The notes under the pieces are model-generated. The model was given only the letters and a program-made list of their open reading frames with translations. It made no database searches and was not told the origin of the DNA. Shown in pieces: positions 30,707-38,786 of a stretch of 64,000 nt of DNA. The position numbers and the translations under genes were made by a program. Source of the stretch: Microbispora sp. ZYX-F-249 (GTDB lineage: Bacteria > Actinomycetota > Actinomycetes > Streptosporangiales > Streptosporangiaceae); assembly GCF_039649665.1 (NCBI RefSeq), contig NZ_JBDJAW010000023.1, positions 62,001-126,000 on the forward strand, written 5' to 3'. The stretch's first letter is position 1; each line of letters starts with the position of its first letter.

Positions 30707-32818
30707 ATGATGCCAGTAACAACGTCCGCAACGCATGTCAGGAGCCGCTCCTTGGACGTCCTCGAGGGTCTGGATCCCGAACAGCGTGAGGTCGCCCAGG
30801 CGGTGCGCGGACCGGTGTGCGTGCTCGCCGGGGCGGGGACCGGCAAGACCCGCGCCATCACGCATCGCATCGCGTACGCCGTGCAGACCGGGGTCGTCGA
30901 GCCGCAGGGCGTGCTCGCCGTGACCTTCACCACCCGCGCGGCGGCCGAGCTGAAGCAGCGGCTGCGCGGACTCGGGGCGCCCGGCGTCCAGGCCCGCACC
31001 TTCCACGCCGCGGCCCTGCGCCAGCTCAGCTACTTCTGGCCCAGGGTGGTCGGCGGCGACCCGCCGCAGGTGGTCGAGTCGAAGCTGCCGCTGCTCGTGG
31101 AGGCGGCCCGGCGGCTGCGCAGGAACCCCGACCGCGGCGAGCTGCGCGACGTCGCGAGCGAGATCGAGTGGGCGAAGGTCACCCAGGTCGGCCCCGAGGA
31201 CTACCCGGCCGCCGCCGTGAAGGCCCGTCGCACCCCGCCGATCGCGCCCGAGGAGGTGGCGCGGCTGTACGAGGGATACGAGAGCCTGCGCCGCCAGCGC
31301 AACCTCATCGACTTCGAGACGATCCTCGAGCTCACGGCGGCCGTCATGACCGAGCACCGCGAGGTCGCGGCGCAGATCCGCCAGCAGTACCGCTATTTCG
31401 TGGTCGACGAGTTCCAGGACGTCAACCCGCTGCAGAAGCTGCTGCTCGACACCTGGCTCGGCGGGCGTGACGACGTGTGCGTGGTGGGCGACCCCAACCA
31501 GACCATCTACTCGTTCACCGGCGCGACGCCCCACTATCTGACCAACTTCGCCGTCGAGCACCCGTCGGCGGCCGTGATCAGGCTGGTGCGCGACTACCGC
31601 TCGACCCCGCAGGTGGTCACGCTGGCCAACCGCGTCATGACGCGCTCGCCCCACCGGCTGGAACTGGTCGCCCAGCGGCCGGACGGACCCGAGCCGGTCT
31701 TCACCGAGTACGACGACGAGCAGGCCGAGGCGCTGGGCGTCGCGCTCACGGTCAAGAAGCTGATGGCGGACGGCGTGCCCACCCGCGAGATCGCCGTGCT
31801 GTTCCGGGTCAACGCCCAGTCCGAGGCGTACGAGCAGGCCTTCACCGACGCCGGCGTGCCGTACCTGCTGCGCGGGGCGGAGCGGTTCTTCGAGCGGCCC
31901 GAGGTGCGCCAGGCCGTGGTGCTGCTGCGCGGGGCGGCCAGGTCGGCGGGCGAGGAGCCGCTCGCGCCCGCCGTGCACGCGATCCTGTCGGGGATCGGGC
32001 TGACCGCCGAGCCGCCCGGGGGCGGCAAGGCCAGGGAGAAGTGGGAGTCGCTCAAGGCGCTCGCCGACCTGGCCGAGGACATGGCGGCCGAGGGCGCCGA
32101 CCTTCCCCGCTTCGTCGGCGAGCTGGAGCGCCGGGCGATGGAGCAGCACGCGCCGCCGGTCGAGGGCGTGACGCTCGCCTCGCTGCACGCCGCCAAGGGC
32201 CTGGAGTGGGACGCCGTCTTCCTCGTCGGCCTCACCGACGGCATGGTCCCGATCGTCTACGCGGAGACGCCGGACCAGGTCGAGGAGGAGCGGCGGCTGC
32301 TGTACGTCGGGATCACCCGGGCCCGCGAGCACCTGCACCTGTCGTGGGCGCTCGCCCGCTCGCCGGGGGGCCGCCGCGCCCGCAGGCCGTCGCGCTTCCT
32401 CGACGGGCTGTCCCCCCGTACGACGGGCCCGGCCAGGGCCGAGCGGCCGGCAGGCGCGGGCGGACGGGCGAAGCGGTCGGCGGCGCCGCTGCACTGCCGG
32501 ATCTGCGGCCGGACCCTCGCCGCCGCGGCCGAGCAGAAGCTGGGCCGCTGCGCGACCTGCCCGGCGGACTACGACGAGGCCCTGCTCGAACGGCTCAAGG
32601 CATGGCGCACCGCGGCGGCCAAGGAGCAGAAGGTCCCCGCGTACGTCGTCTTCACGGACGTCACCCTCCAGGCCATCGCCGAACGGGTGCCCACCTCGGA
32701 GGAGGACCTGCTCTCGATCGCCGGAATCGGACGCGTCAAACTTGAGCGGTACGGCGACGCGGTCCTCGAGCTCTGCCGCGGCGCCGACAGTGTTCCCGAT
32801 AGTGTTACTGACGAGTAA
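30707..32818 (+). CDS. uvrD2: ATP-dependent DNA helicase UvrD2
   Basis: 703 aa from ATG 30707 (ATG 30710 equally possible; GGAAGG lies immediately upstream). SF1A motifs: GAGTGKTR (about 39-46), FTTRAAAELKQRL, VVDEFQDVNPLQ, GDPNQTIYSFTGATP, LHAAKGLEWD and YVGITRAREHL. After the motor comes a tetracysteine zinc module (C597-x2-C600-x14-C615-x2-C618) and a C-terminal HRDC domain (about 625-698, with LLSIAGIGRVKLERYG). This motor, tetracysteine and HRDC order defines mycobacterial UvrD2, an essential helicase there. It is divergent from the esterase gene and followed closely by tesB. Confidence 0.93.
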   Translation: MMPVTTSATHVRSRSLDVLEGLDPEQREVAQAVRGPVCVLAGAGTGKTRAITHRIAYAVQTGVVEPQGVLAVTFTTRAAAELKQRLRGLGAPGVQARTFHAAALRQLSYFWPRVVGGDPPQVVESKLPLLVEAARRLRRNPDRGELRDVASEIEWAKVTQVGPEDYPAAAVKARRTPPIAPEEVARLYEGYESLRRQRNLIDFETILELTAAVMTEHREVAAQIRQQYRYFVVDEFQDVNPLQKLLLDTWLGGRDDVCVVGDPNQTIYSFTGATPHYLTNFAVEHPSAAVIRLVRDYRSTPQVVTLANRVMTRSPHRLELVAQRPDGPEPVFTEYDDEQAEALGVALTVKKLMADGVPTREIAVLFRVNAQSEAYEQAFTDAGVPYLLRGAERFFERPEVRQAVVLLRGAARSAGEEPLAPAVHAILSGIGLTAEPPGGGKAREKWESLKALADLAEDMAAEGADLPRFVGELERRAMEQHAPPVEGVTLASLHAAKGLEWDAVFLVGLTDGMVPIVYAETPDQVEEERRLLYVGITRAREHLHLSWALARSPGGRRARRPSRFLDGLSPRTTGPARAERPAGAGGRAKRSAAPLHCRICGRTLAAAAEQKLGRCATCPADYDEALLERLKAWRTAAAKEQKVPAYVVFTDVTLQAIAERVPTSEEDLLSIAGIGRVKLERYGDAVLELCRGADSVPDSVTDE

Positions 32819-32842
32819 TATCCGCGCGTGCTGGAGGCTCCC

Positions 32843-33739
32843 GTGAACTCGGCCCTGAAGGAGCTGCTGGACCTGCTCGATCTCGAACAGATCGAGCTCG
32901 ACATCTTCCGGGGGCGCAGCCCGGAAGAGCGCATCCAGCGGGTCTTCGGCGGCCAGGTGGCGGCGCAGGCCCTCGTGGCGGCCGGCCGTACGGTGCCGTC
33001 CGACCGGATGGTCCACTCGCTGCACGCCTACTTCATCCGGCCGGGGGACCCGGCCGTCCCGATCGTGTACAACGTGGAGCGGGTGCGCGACGGGCGGTCG
33101 TTCACCACCCGGCGCATCACGGCCATCCAGCACGGCAAGGCGATCTTCTCGATGTCCGCGTCGTTCCACATCGAGGAGCCGGGCGTGAGCCATCAGGCCG
33201 CCCGGATGCCGGAGGTGCCGGCTCCCGAGACCCTGCCGACGTTCCAGGAGCGGATGCTCGACATCGTGGGCGACGAGCCGGGCTGGCGCGAGCTGCTGGC
33301 CAGGCCGCGCCCGGTCGACGCGCGGTACGTGAACGCGCTGACGTGGGAGGCCGCCCACGACCCCGCCCTGGTCACCGCCGAGAACAACGTCTGGTTCCGG
33401 TACGACGCCGACCTGCCCGACGATCCGCTGCTGCACGTCGTGCTCGCGGCCTACGCCAGCGACTTCACGCTGGTGGACACCGTGCTGCTGGCCCACGGCC
33501 TCGCCTGGGGGTCCTCGGCGGTGTCCGGCGCGTCGCTGGACCACGCCATGTGGTTCCACCGGCCCTTCCGGGCCGACGACTGGCTGCTCTACGCCCAGGA
33601 GTCGCCCTGGTCCGGGGCGGCGCGCGGGCTCGCCCGCGGGCAGATGTTCACCGCCGCCGGAGACCTGGCCGTCTCCGTGGTTCAGGAATGCTTGGTGCGG
33701 GTGTCGCCCGCGCTCCACACCGATGTCACGAAGTCGTGA
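32843..33739 (+). CDS. tesB: Acyl-CoA thioesterase II
   Basis: 298 aa from GTG 32843, chosen for its GGAGG at 32833-32837; GTG 32828 is in frame. This is a double hot-dog thioesterase that hydrolyses acyl-CoAs: RVFGGQVAAQAL and HSLHAYFIRPGD in the first half; LTWEA, AAYASDFTLVDT (catalytic Asp region), SLDHAMWFHRPFRADDWLLY and RGLARGQMF in the second. The Asp/Thr/Gln active-site pattern is intact. It lies 24 nt after uvrD2 on the same strand and may share its transcript. It ends just before the whiB7 promoter. Confidence 0.92.
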   Translation: MNSALKELLDLLDLEQIELDIFRGRSPEERIQRVFGGQVAAQALVAAGRTVPSDRMVHSLHAYFIRPGDPAVPIVYNVERVRDGRSFTTRRITAIQHGKAIFSMSASFHIEEPGVSHQAARMPEVPAPETLPTFQERMLDIVGDEPGWRELLARPRPVDARYVNALTWEAAHDPALVTAENNVWFRYDADLPDDPLLHVVLAAYASDFTLVDTVLLAHGLAWGSSAVSGASLDHAMWFHRPFRADDWLLYAQESPWSGAARGLARGQMFTAAGDLAVSVVQECLVRVSPALHTDVTKS

Positions 33740-33752
33740 AAATCGCAGGTAG

Positions 33753-33789
33753 AAAATAGGTTGCCCGCCCTGCCGCGGCGGTTTAGGGT
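33753..33789 (+). promoter_or_regulatory. WhiB7-type autoregulated promoter
   Basis: AAAAT (33753-33757) lies 3 bp upstream of a -35 TTGCCC (33761-33766), followed by a 17-bp spacer and -10 TAGGGT (33784-33789). An AT-rich patch immediately upstream of the -35 is the known WhiB7-SigA recognition layout, where the AT-hook contacts the minor groove. Transcription would begin near 33796 and produce a ~465-nt leader before whiB7. A hairpin (GCCGGAC 33803-33809 with GTCCGGC 33816-33822) sits at the 5' end of the leader. Confidence 0.85.
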
Positions 33790-33849
33790 CTTGGACAAGT
33801 CAGCCGGACGCTTCGGTCCGGCGATCGCACTGAAATGGAGGTGAGTCCC

Positions 33850-34140
33850 GTGAGGAACATTACGACGTCCCGCACGCTGTGGCTCGCCTCCGCATGCCCG
33901 GCCGCCATTGTCATGCCGACGAAACTGCGGCGTGGCGAGGCCGCCCCTGCCCAGGCTCTGATCACCGGAGTCGCGGGCTCGGCCGCCTTCGGCGCGTTCG
34001 CCCGCCCGGCCAGCCACGGCAAGCTCGCCCACCAGCCGGTCTATGTGAACCGGCCGATGAGCGATGAGCAGATCCGCGCCGCCGCTCGCGGCGGTGCGCA
34101 GGGTCCGCACGACGCCTGGAGAGGACCAGTCATACCCTGA
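33850..34140 (+). CDS. whiB7 leader ORF (probable regulatory uORF), 96 aa
   Basis: GTG 33850 is preceded by GGAGGTG; ATG 33835 is in frame but inside that ribosome site. The product has no recognised domain. It contains a central Ala/Gly-rich part and a polar C-terminal third (RPMSDEQIRAAARGG). It lies wholly between the WhiB7-type promoter and the attenuator hairpin, and its stop (34138-34140) is 17 nt before the hairpin, the arrangement expected of a leader peptide whose translation state controls readthrough into whiB7. Ribosome-targeting antibiotics induce whiB7 in mycobacteria and Streptomyces by this logic. A stable protein product is possible but not required. Confidence 0.6.
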   Translation: MRNITTSRTLWLASACPAAIVMPTKLRRGEAAPAQALITGVAGSAAFGAFARPASHGKLAHQPVYVNRPMSDEQIRAAARGGAQGPHDAWRGPVIP

Positions 34141-34157
34141 CCGGTCTCCACCTCCGG

Positions 34158-34196
34158 GCCGCGGATCCGCACCAGGATCCGCGGCCTTCTTGTTTG
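34158..34196 (+). terminator. whiB7 leader attenuator
   Basis: GCCGCGGATCC (34158-34168) and GGATCCGCGGC (34175-34185) form a perfect 11-bp stem with loop GCACCA, followed by a T-rich CTTCTTGTTTG. This is a textbook intrinsic terminator placed after the leader ORF and about 66 nt before the whiB7 start. It should abort transcription unless leader translation is perturbed. Confidence 0.9.
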
Positions 34197-34261
34197 TCGG
34201 CCACGAATCCACACCCCACAACGAGGACACCCAGACCAGAACATTCGAAGAGGTGACGCAG

Positions 34262-34525
34262 ATGGCGGCCCCGGTCATGGACCTGATCGAAGCCGAAATC
34301 CCCTGTCGTACCGACCCCGACCTGTGGTTCGCCGAGTCCCCCGAGGACGTGGAGTTCGCCAAGGCGCTCTGCGGCGGCTGCCCGATCCAGAAGGCCTGCC
34401 TGGCCCGCGCGCTGGAGCGCGAGGAGCCGTGGGGCGTCTGGGGCGGGGAGCTCATCCTGAGGGGGGTCGTCGTACCCCGCAAGCGTCCCCGTGGACGCCC
34501 GCGCAAGTCTCCCGTCGCCGCCTGA
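34262..34525 (+). CDS. whiB7: WhiB7 redox-sensing transcription factor (antibiotic resistance regulator)
   Basis: 87 aa from ATG 34262, with GAAGAGG upstream. Four cysteines bind the [4Fe-4S] cluster: one in IPCRTD, then CGGCPIQKAC. The turn EEPWGVWGGE contacts sigma factor SigA, and the AT-hook RGRPRK near the C-terminus is specific to WhiB7 among WhiB proteins. It activates intrinsic antibiotic-resistance genes and its own promoter. Its position beside uvrD2 and an ABC1 kinase matches mycobacteria. Expression is likely governed by the leader ORF and attenuator described separately. Confidence 0.95.
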   Translation: MAAPVMDLIEAEIPCRTDPDLWFAESPEDVEFAKALCGGCPIQKACLARALEREEPWGVWGGELILRGVVVPRKRPRGRPRKSPVAA

Positions 34526-34565
34526 CCAGCAATTCCAGCGATTTTTCCGGAAGGAACCGATCCAG

Positions 34566-34748
34566 ATGAGCATCTCCCCGATCACCGCCCTGTATCTGAA
34601 TCAAGAACTGGCGCACGAGCGAATACGGACCCTGCACGAGGAGGCGGCGCAGGAGCGGCTGGCCGGCCGGATCAGGAGCGTGCAGAGGGCACGTCGGCAG
34701 GCCGAGCGCGCGTCCCGGCGGCTGAGCTCCGCGCTGGCGCGCATGTGA
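34566..34748 (+). CDS. Small basic hypothetical protein, 60 aa
   Basis: ATG 34566 is preceded by GGAAGGA (34549-34555), 10 nt upstream. The product is almost entirely helical and Arg/Glu-rich (RIRTLHEEAAQERLAGRI, RARRQAERASRR), and could form a coiled coil or bind nucleic acid. It follows whiB7 by 40 nt on the same strand and is closed by a strong terminator, so it is probably co-transcribed with whiB7. Short Arg-rich proteins of this kind are common in actinomycetes, but I cannot name the family. Confidence 0.65.
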   Translation: MSISPITALYLNQELAHERIRTLHEEAAQERLAGRIRSVQRARRQAERASRRLSSALARM

Positions 34749-34790
34749 CGCGATAGCGTCCACCGCACCGATTCGTCCGCAGCTCGTTGA

Positions 34791-34820
34791 GATGGGCGGT
34801 CCCCGACGGGACCGCCCATC
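34791..34820 (+). terminator. Intrinsic terminator after the whiB7 transcript
   Basis: GATGGGCGGTCCC (34791-34803) pairs perfectly with GGGACCGCCCATC (34808-34820) around a CGAC loop. The 13-bp stem lacks a long T-tract but is the typical strong actinomycete form. Confidence 0.85.
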
Positions 34821-34842
34821 GTCGTGTCGCGGGTGGCACTGC

Positions 34843-34894
34843 CTTCCTCCCCGTGCGGGAGTCACCGGCTTCCTCCCCGTGCGGGAGTCACCGG
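34843..34894 (+). repeat. 26-bp perfect tandem duplication
   Basis: The 26-mer beginning CTTCCTCCCCGTGCGGGAGT occurs at 34843-34868 and again at 34869-34894. It lies in the 326-bp interval between the small basic protein and the next gene; the remainder of that interval (to 35074) shows no gene or further structure that I can support. Confidence 0.85.
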
Positions 34895-35074
34895 CGCGGC
34901 ACGGACCGCCGGACGCCTGGCCGCGACCCCGAGGTAAAGAAGCGATCACCGGACGCACAGAAGATCGCCCACCGCGAGAGACCACCGCGACCGCGGGGTA
35001 TGAGCCGGAGCGCCCCGGGCCGCACGGCCGTACGGGGCAGGCCGAGCGACGCGCGAGCGGTGGGTGGGACTTGG

Positions 35075-35533
35075 ATGGGCGAGCGGACGCCTGGTGCGCT
35101 TGATCACGTGGTGGGCGCGCGACGGCCGGCCGCCACCGCGCTCGTGATCGGCTTCGTGATCGCACTGTGGGGGGCGGCCGCGCCGGGAGCGGAGGCCGCG
35201 CCAGCGCCGATGCCGGGAGCGCTCCGGGCCCGTCACACCGACGGCCACGGCGACGGCGACGGCCATGGCGGAGGAGCGACCCAGATCAGCGGCGGAACCG
35301 ACACCTCGAACGCGCCCTCCATCAAGAGTCCGGTCAAGCAGATATCGACGGGCCGGCGCAACGTGAACGCGCCCGCGGCCAACAGCGCCGTCACCTTCGC
35401 CGGCGTCCAGCAGGTGTCGAGCGTCAGCGTCTTCACCAACACGCTCAACGGCAACTGCAGGAAGGGCATCAACCGCTGTGTGATCAACCAGACCCTGAAG
35501 GCGGTGGAGAGCCGGGGCGGCGCCGGCAGATGA
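35075..35533 (+). CDS. Secreted hypothetical protein, 152 aa
   Basis: ATG 35075 with GGTGGGA upstream; earlier in-frame starts give poor sequence. Residues about 18-42 form a signal peptide (ALVIGFVIALWGAAAPGAEA-AP). The mature part begins with a His/Asp/Gly-rich segment (RHTDGHGDGDGHGGG) that might bind metal, followed by a Thr/Asn/Ser-rich domain with two cysteines (NCRKGINRC) near the C-terminus, suggesting one disulfide. No family is recognised. It converges with the ABC1 kinase gene, leaving only 3 nt between stops. Confidence 0.6.
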   Translation: MGERTPGALDHVVGARRPAATALVIGFVIALWGAAAPGAEAAPAPMPGALRARHTDGHGDGDGHGGGATQISGGTDTSNAPSIKSPVKQISTGRRNVNAPAANSAVTFAGVQQVSSVSVFTNTLNGNCRKGINRCVINQTLKAVESRGGAGR

Positions 35534-35536
35534 CGC

Positions 35537-36880
35537 TCAGGTCAGGGTGAGCGCGCTGTCCTCCGACTCGCCCGCCTCGTCGCCGAAGCCGGGCACCCAG
35601 CGCACGACCTCGTCGCGGAAGCGGGCGGTGGCGCCGAGCTGGCACAGCACGCCGACGCCCGCCGCGTGCACGCGGTGGATCAGCACGTACGACGCGGGCA
35701 GGTTGAGCTGGCGGACCACGTTGTTCGGCCGCAGGTCGGCCACGGTCGCCGCCTGCTCCCGCAGCCACTCCCTGCTAAAGGCGAACTCCTCGACCCGGGT
35801 CGGCTCGACGTACGGCGCGAGGAAGGCCCGCAGGGCGTCGGGGTCGACCTCGATGTGCGGGCGGATGAACCCCTCGTCGCGCAGCCCCCGCACGACCGTG
35901 TCCATGTCGCCCTGGTTGAAGATGCGGGTGAGCCTGCCGAACACGACGGGGTAGCCGCCCGGCATGCGGTTGACCGCGCCGAAGTCCAGCACGCCGAGCC
36001 GCCCGTCCTCCATCAGCCGGAAGTTGCCGGGGTGGGGGTCGGCGTGCAGCATTCCGACCCGGGCCGGCGAGCAGAACAGGAAGCGGACGAACAGCAGGCC
36101 CGCGTGGTTGCGCTCCTCCTGCGTGCCATCGGTGATGATCTTGGACAGCGGGGTGCCCGTCATCCACTCGGTGACCAGGACCTGCTCGTTGGCCGCGATC
36201 ACGGCGGGCACGTGGAAGTCCGGGTCGTCGCGGAACTCCTCGGCGAACGCGTGCTGGGCCTCGGCCTCCTTGAGGTAGTCGAGCTCCTCGGCGACCCGCT
36301 CCTTCAGCTCGGCCAGGACCGGCTTGATGTCCAGGCCCGGCAACATGGCGCCGAAGAGCTTGCCGAGCCGCGCGAGCTGGTTGAAGTCGGAGATCAGGGC
36401 CTTGCCCGCCCCCGGATACTGGATCTTCACGGCGACCGGGCGGCCGTCGTGCCACACGGCGCGGTGCACCTGCCCGATGGACGCCGCGGCGCTCGGCCGG
36501 TCGTCGAACTCCAGGAAGTTCTCCCGCCAGTCCTCGCCCAGCTGCTCGGTCAGGACCCGGTGGACGGTGGCGGCGGGAAGCGGCGGCGCGGCGTCCTGCA
36601 GGCGCGTCAGCGTCGCCCGGTAGGGCCCGGCGATCTCGGGCGGCAGCGCGGCCTCGAAGATCGACAAGGCCTGCCCGAGCTTCATGGCCCCGCCCTTGAG
36701 CTCGCCGAGCACCTTGAAGATCTGGTCGGCCGTACGCCGCTGGATCTCCTGGGTGACGATCTCCGCGGAGGCGCCACCGAGCCGTCTGCCCAGTCCGAGC
36801 GCGGTGCGGCCGGCGAACCCGAGGGGGAGCGTGGCGAGCTTGGCCGAGCGGGTCACGGCACGGTGGGGAAGGTCACTCAC
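35537..36880 (-). CDS. ABC1 kinase-like (UbiB/AarF family) protein
   Basis: 447 aa from GTG 36880 on the minus strand; the frame could extend to 36919. ABC1 signatures: KLGQ (67-70, the family-specific KxGQ), the Ala-rich SAAASIGQVH replacing the glycine-rich loop, VAVKIQYPG with the ATP Lys, HADPHPGNFR (catalytic loop) and GVLDFGAV (metal-binding DFG). These atypical kinases support quinone or isoprenoid-lipid metabolism. The gene beside whiB7 in M. tuberculosis (Rv3197, from memory) is of this family and has been linked to intrinsic macrolide tolerance, although its substrate is unknown. It is transcribed towards the secreted hypothetical protein. Confidence 0.88.
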   Translation of the reverse strand: MSDLPHRAVTRSAKLATLPLGFAGRTALGLGRRLGGASAEIVTQEIQRRTADQIFKVLGELKGGAMKLGQALSIFEAALPPEIAGPYRATLTRLQDAAPPLPAATVHRVLTEQLGEDWRENFLEFDDRPSAAASIGQVHRAVWHDGRPVAVKIQYPGAGKALISDFNQLARLGKLFGAMLPGLDIKPVLAELKERVAEELDYLKEAEAQHAFAEEFRDDPDFHVPAVIAANEQVLVTEWMTGTPLSKIITDGTQEERNHAGLLFVRFLFCSPARVGMLHADPHPGNFRLMEDGRLGVLDFGAVNRMPGGYPVVFGRLTRIFNQGDMDTVVRGLRDEGFIRPHIEVDPDALRAFLAPYVEPTRVEEFAFSREWLREQAATVADLRPNNVVRQLNLPASYVLIHRVHAAGVGVLCQLGATARFRDEVVRWVPGFGDEAGESEDSALTLT

Positions 36881-37011
36881 TCGACCATTCTTAGCGATGG
36901 CGGGGGCTTTCGACCACAATTTACTGTTCTGATCCCCACGTGACGGGCGGCGACGTCAACGAGAGCCGGGGATTGCGTCAAGTGTGTTCTTCCTCACACA
37001 GCCGTCCGCCG

Positions 37012-38070
37012 TCACGCGGTGCGGCCGGACACGCCGCCGGGCAGGCAGTCGCACCGGTCGTGGGCGTCCAGGCGGCGATGCCGCCAGCGCCATCCGGGCG
37101 ACACCTCCAGCAGGCCCTCGGGCACGCGTCCCTCGTCGAGATAGGCCAGGGCCTGCCCGGCCGCCTGCGCGGCCACGAGACAGGACAGCACGACGTCGCA
37201 GGCGATCTCGCCCGCCGGATACCCCCCGAGCCGGGCGCCCACGAGCGGCCAGGACGGGTCCCGGTCGCGGCGGGTCAGATCGAGGCAGCGCAGGCAGGGG
37301 GTGAGCCCGGGGACGACGAAGGGTCCCACCGAGCCGTGGCCCTCGAACGCGCAGACGAGCAGGTGCGCCACACCCTCCGTGACGATCTCGTGGACCAGGG
37401 TGGCGTCGAGCGGGGCGGCGGGCGCGAGGATCACCAGATCCGGGCGCACGCCGCCGTCGGACAGGCGGGAGGCGGCCCGGCCGGGCCAGGCGTTGACGGC
37501 GGGGGAGATCCGCCGGGCCGCGAGCACGGCGGCCTCCTCGCGGGTCATCCCCGTCTCCGCGCGGCCGATTCCGCCGGGGACCACGTCCCCCGCGGTGGCC
37601 GTGCCGGGATCGACCACGCAGATGTGACCCACCCCGGCGGCGGCGAGCAGGCTGACGACCCGGGCGCCGACCCGGCCCGCGCCGTACACGCGGACCCGCG
37701 CCGCCCGGCGTGCCGACAGGGCGCTCATGCCGCCGTCGGTGGCGGTCAGCGACAGCCTGTCCAGATCGGGACGGAGGCGGTCCCGGTCGGCCAGAGGCAG
37801 GTCCGCCAGGGGCTCCGGACGGACCGCGGCGTCCTCGATCAGGCCGTGCGCGGCGAGCCGGGCGACCACCTCCCGGGCGGCGGCCTCGTCGAGGCCGCTT
37901 CCGGCCACCGCCTGGCGGAGGGTGCGGGTGCCGTCCAGGCCGTCGATCAGGCGGCGCACGGGCGGCTCGACACCGGTCAGCACGACGGCCCGCAGCGGAT
38001 GGACGCCGAACTGCAGCGTGCGGCCGTCCCGTTCGACCCGGCGCAGGACGGGCTTCAGGCGAGGTCTCAT
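37012..38070 (-). CDS. Orphan E1/ThiF-like adenylyltransferase-fold protein
   Basis: 352 aa from ATG 38070. The N-terminal ~120 residues contain a winged-helix-like segment (VEPPVRRLIDGLDGTRTLRQAV) typical of actinobacterial ThiF-like and TOMM-leader-binding modules. The Rossmann part begins VRVYGAGRVGARVVSLLAAAG and HICVVDPG, the E1 nucleotide-binding signature. LRCLDLTRRDRDPSWP with CLRC and the C-terminal CDCLPG are probable zinc ligands. The usual adenylation Lys is not obvious, so enzymatic activity is uncertain. No ubiquitin-like, cyclodehydratase or precursor peptide gene is nearby. It is a conserved neighbour of the ABC1 kinase in related genomes, as far as I recall. Confidence 0.7.
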   Translation of the reverse strand: MRPRLKPVLRRVERDGRTLQFGVHPLRAVVLTGVEPPVRRLIDGLDGTRTLRQAVAGSGLDEAAAREVVARLAAHGLIEDAAVRPEPLADLPLADRDRLRPDLDRLSLTATDGGMSALSARRAARVRVYGAGRVGARVVSLLAAAGVGHICVVDPGTATAGDVVPGGIGRAETGMTREEAAVLAARRISPAVNAWPGRAASRLSDGGVRPDLVILAPAAPLDATLVHEIVTEGVAHLLVCAFEGHGSVGPFVVPGLTPCLRCLDLTRRDRDPSWPLVGARLGGYPAGEIACDVVLSCLVAAQAAGQALAYLDEGRVPEGLLEVSPGWRWRHRRLDAHDRCDCLPGGVSGRTA

Positions 38071-38270
38071 AGTCGCCAGACCATGCCATACGCCGGGCGG
38101 GCCGGGCGCCGGAACCGGTGGGGCTGTGGATAATTACCGGGGTGTTCGTGGTTGGTGAATATCCGCAACCCCGTAGTTTTCACGCCCGCAAGGTCACGTT
38201 CGCCCGATTGACCAGGGAGAACGTGTATCACCCCCTGTGGAATTCGGCGCGTGTCGGCTACCTTTCATAT

Positions 38271-38786
38271 GTGCCCCCCGAGACAGTCGAGGTTCGTCGG
38301 AGCGCACGACGGCGGCGAACCGTTTCCGCGTACCGCGATGGAGACAAAACCATCGTGCTGCTTCCGGCCGGTCTGAGCACGACCGACGAGGAGCAATGGG
38401 TACGCCGCATGCTCGACCGCCTTGCGGCGAAGGAGCAGCGAAGACGCCCGAGCGACGACGACCTGCTCGAACGGGCGATGGAGCTCTCCGCGCGCTATCT
38501 CGACGGCAAGGCCGTGCCGGCCAGCGTGCGGTGGGTGGAGAACCAGCTCCACAGATGGGGTTCGTGCACGCCCGACCACGGCACGATCAGGCTGTCGGCC
38601 CGGCTGCGGGGCATGCCGGCCTGGGTCGTCGACTACGTCATCATCCACGAGCTCGTCCACCTGCTCGTGCCGAGCCACGGGCCGCGGTTCTGGGCCCTCG
38701 TCGAGCGCTATCCCCGCGCGGAACGCGCGAGGGGTTTCCTGGAAGGCTTCTCGATGGCGGCCAACGGCGCCCCGGAGGAGTGTTGA
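38271..38786 (+). CDS. YgjP-like (DUF45/M48-type) zinc metallopeptidase
   Basis: 171 aa from GTG 38271; GTG 38223, behind an AGGGAGA site, is a credible longer start. The WLM/DUF45 catalytic core is complete: WGSCTPDHGTIRLSARLRGMP, then HELVH (126-130) and the third zinc ligand in PSHGPRFW. No signal peptide with the chosen start, so it is probably cytoplasmic. The family is thought to act on proteins, in some cases near restriction or DNA-protein crosslink loci, but the role is not established. The stop overlaps the next gene's TTG start. Confidence 0.85.
   Translation: MPPETVEVRRSARRRRTVSAYRDGDKTIVLLPAGLSTTDEEQWVRRMLDRLAAKEQRRRPSDDDLLERAMELSARYLDGKAVPASVRWVENQLHRWGSCTPDHGTIRLSARLRGMPAWVVDYVIIHELVHLLVPSHGPRFWALVERYPRAERARGFLEGFSMAANGAPEEC

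Noticed and set aside
30634-33718. Upstream extension of the secreted esterase frame to 33718 (minus strand)
   Set aside because: The extension is antisense to uvrD2 and tesB; a clear ribosome site and signal peptide mark GTG 30634 as the start.
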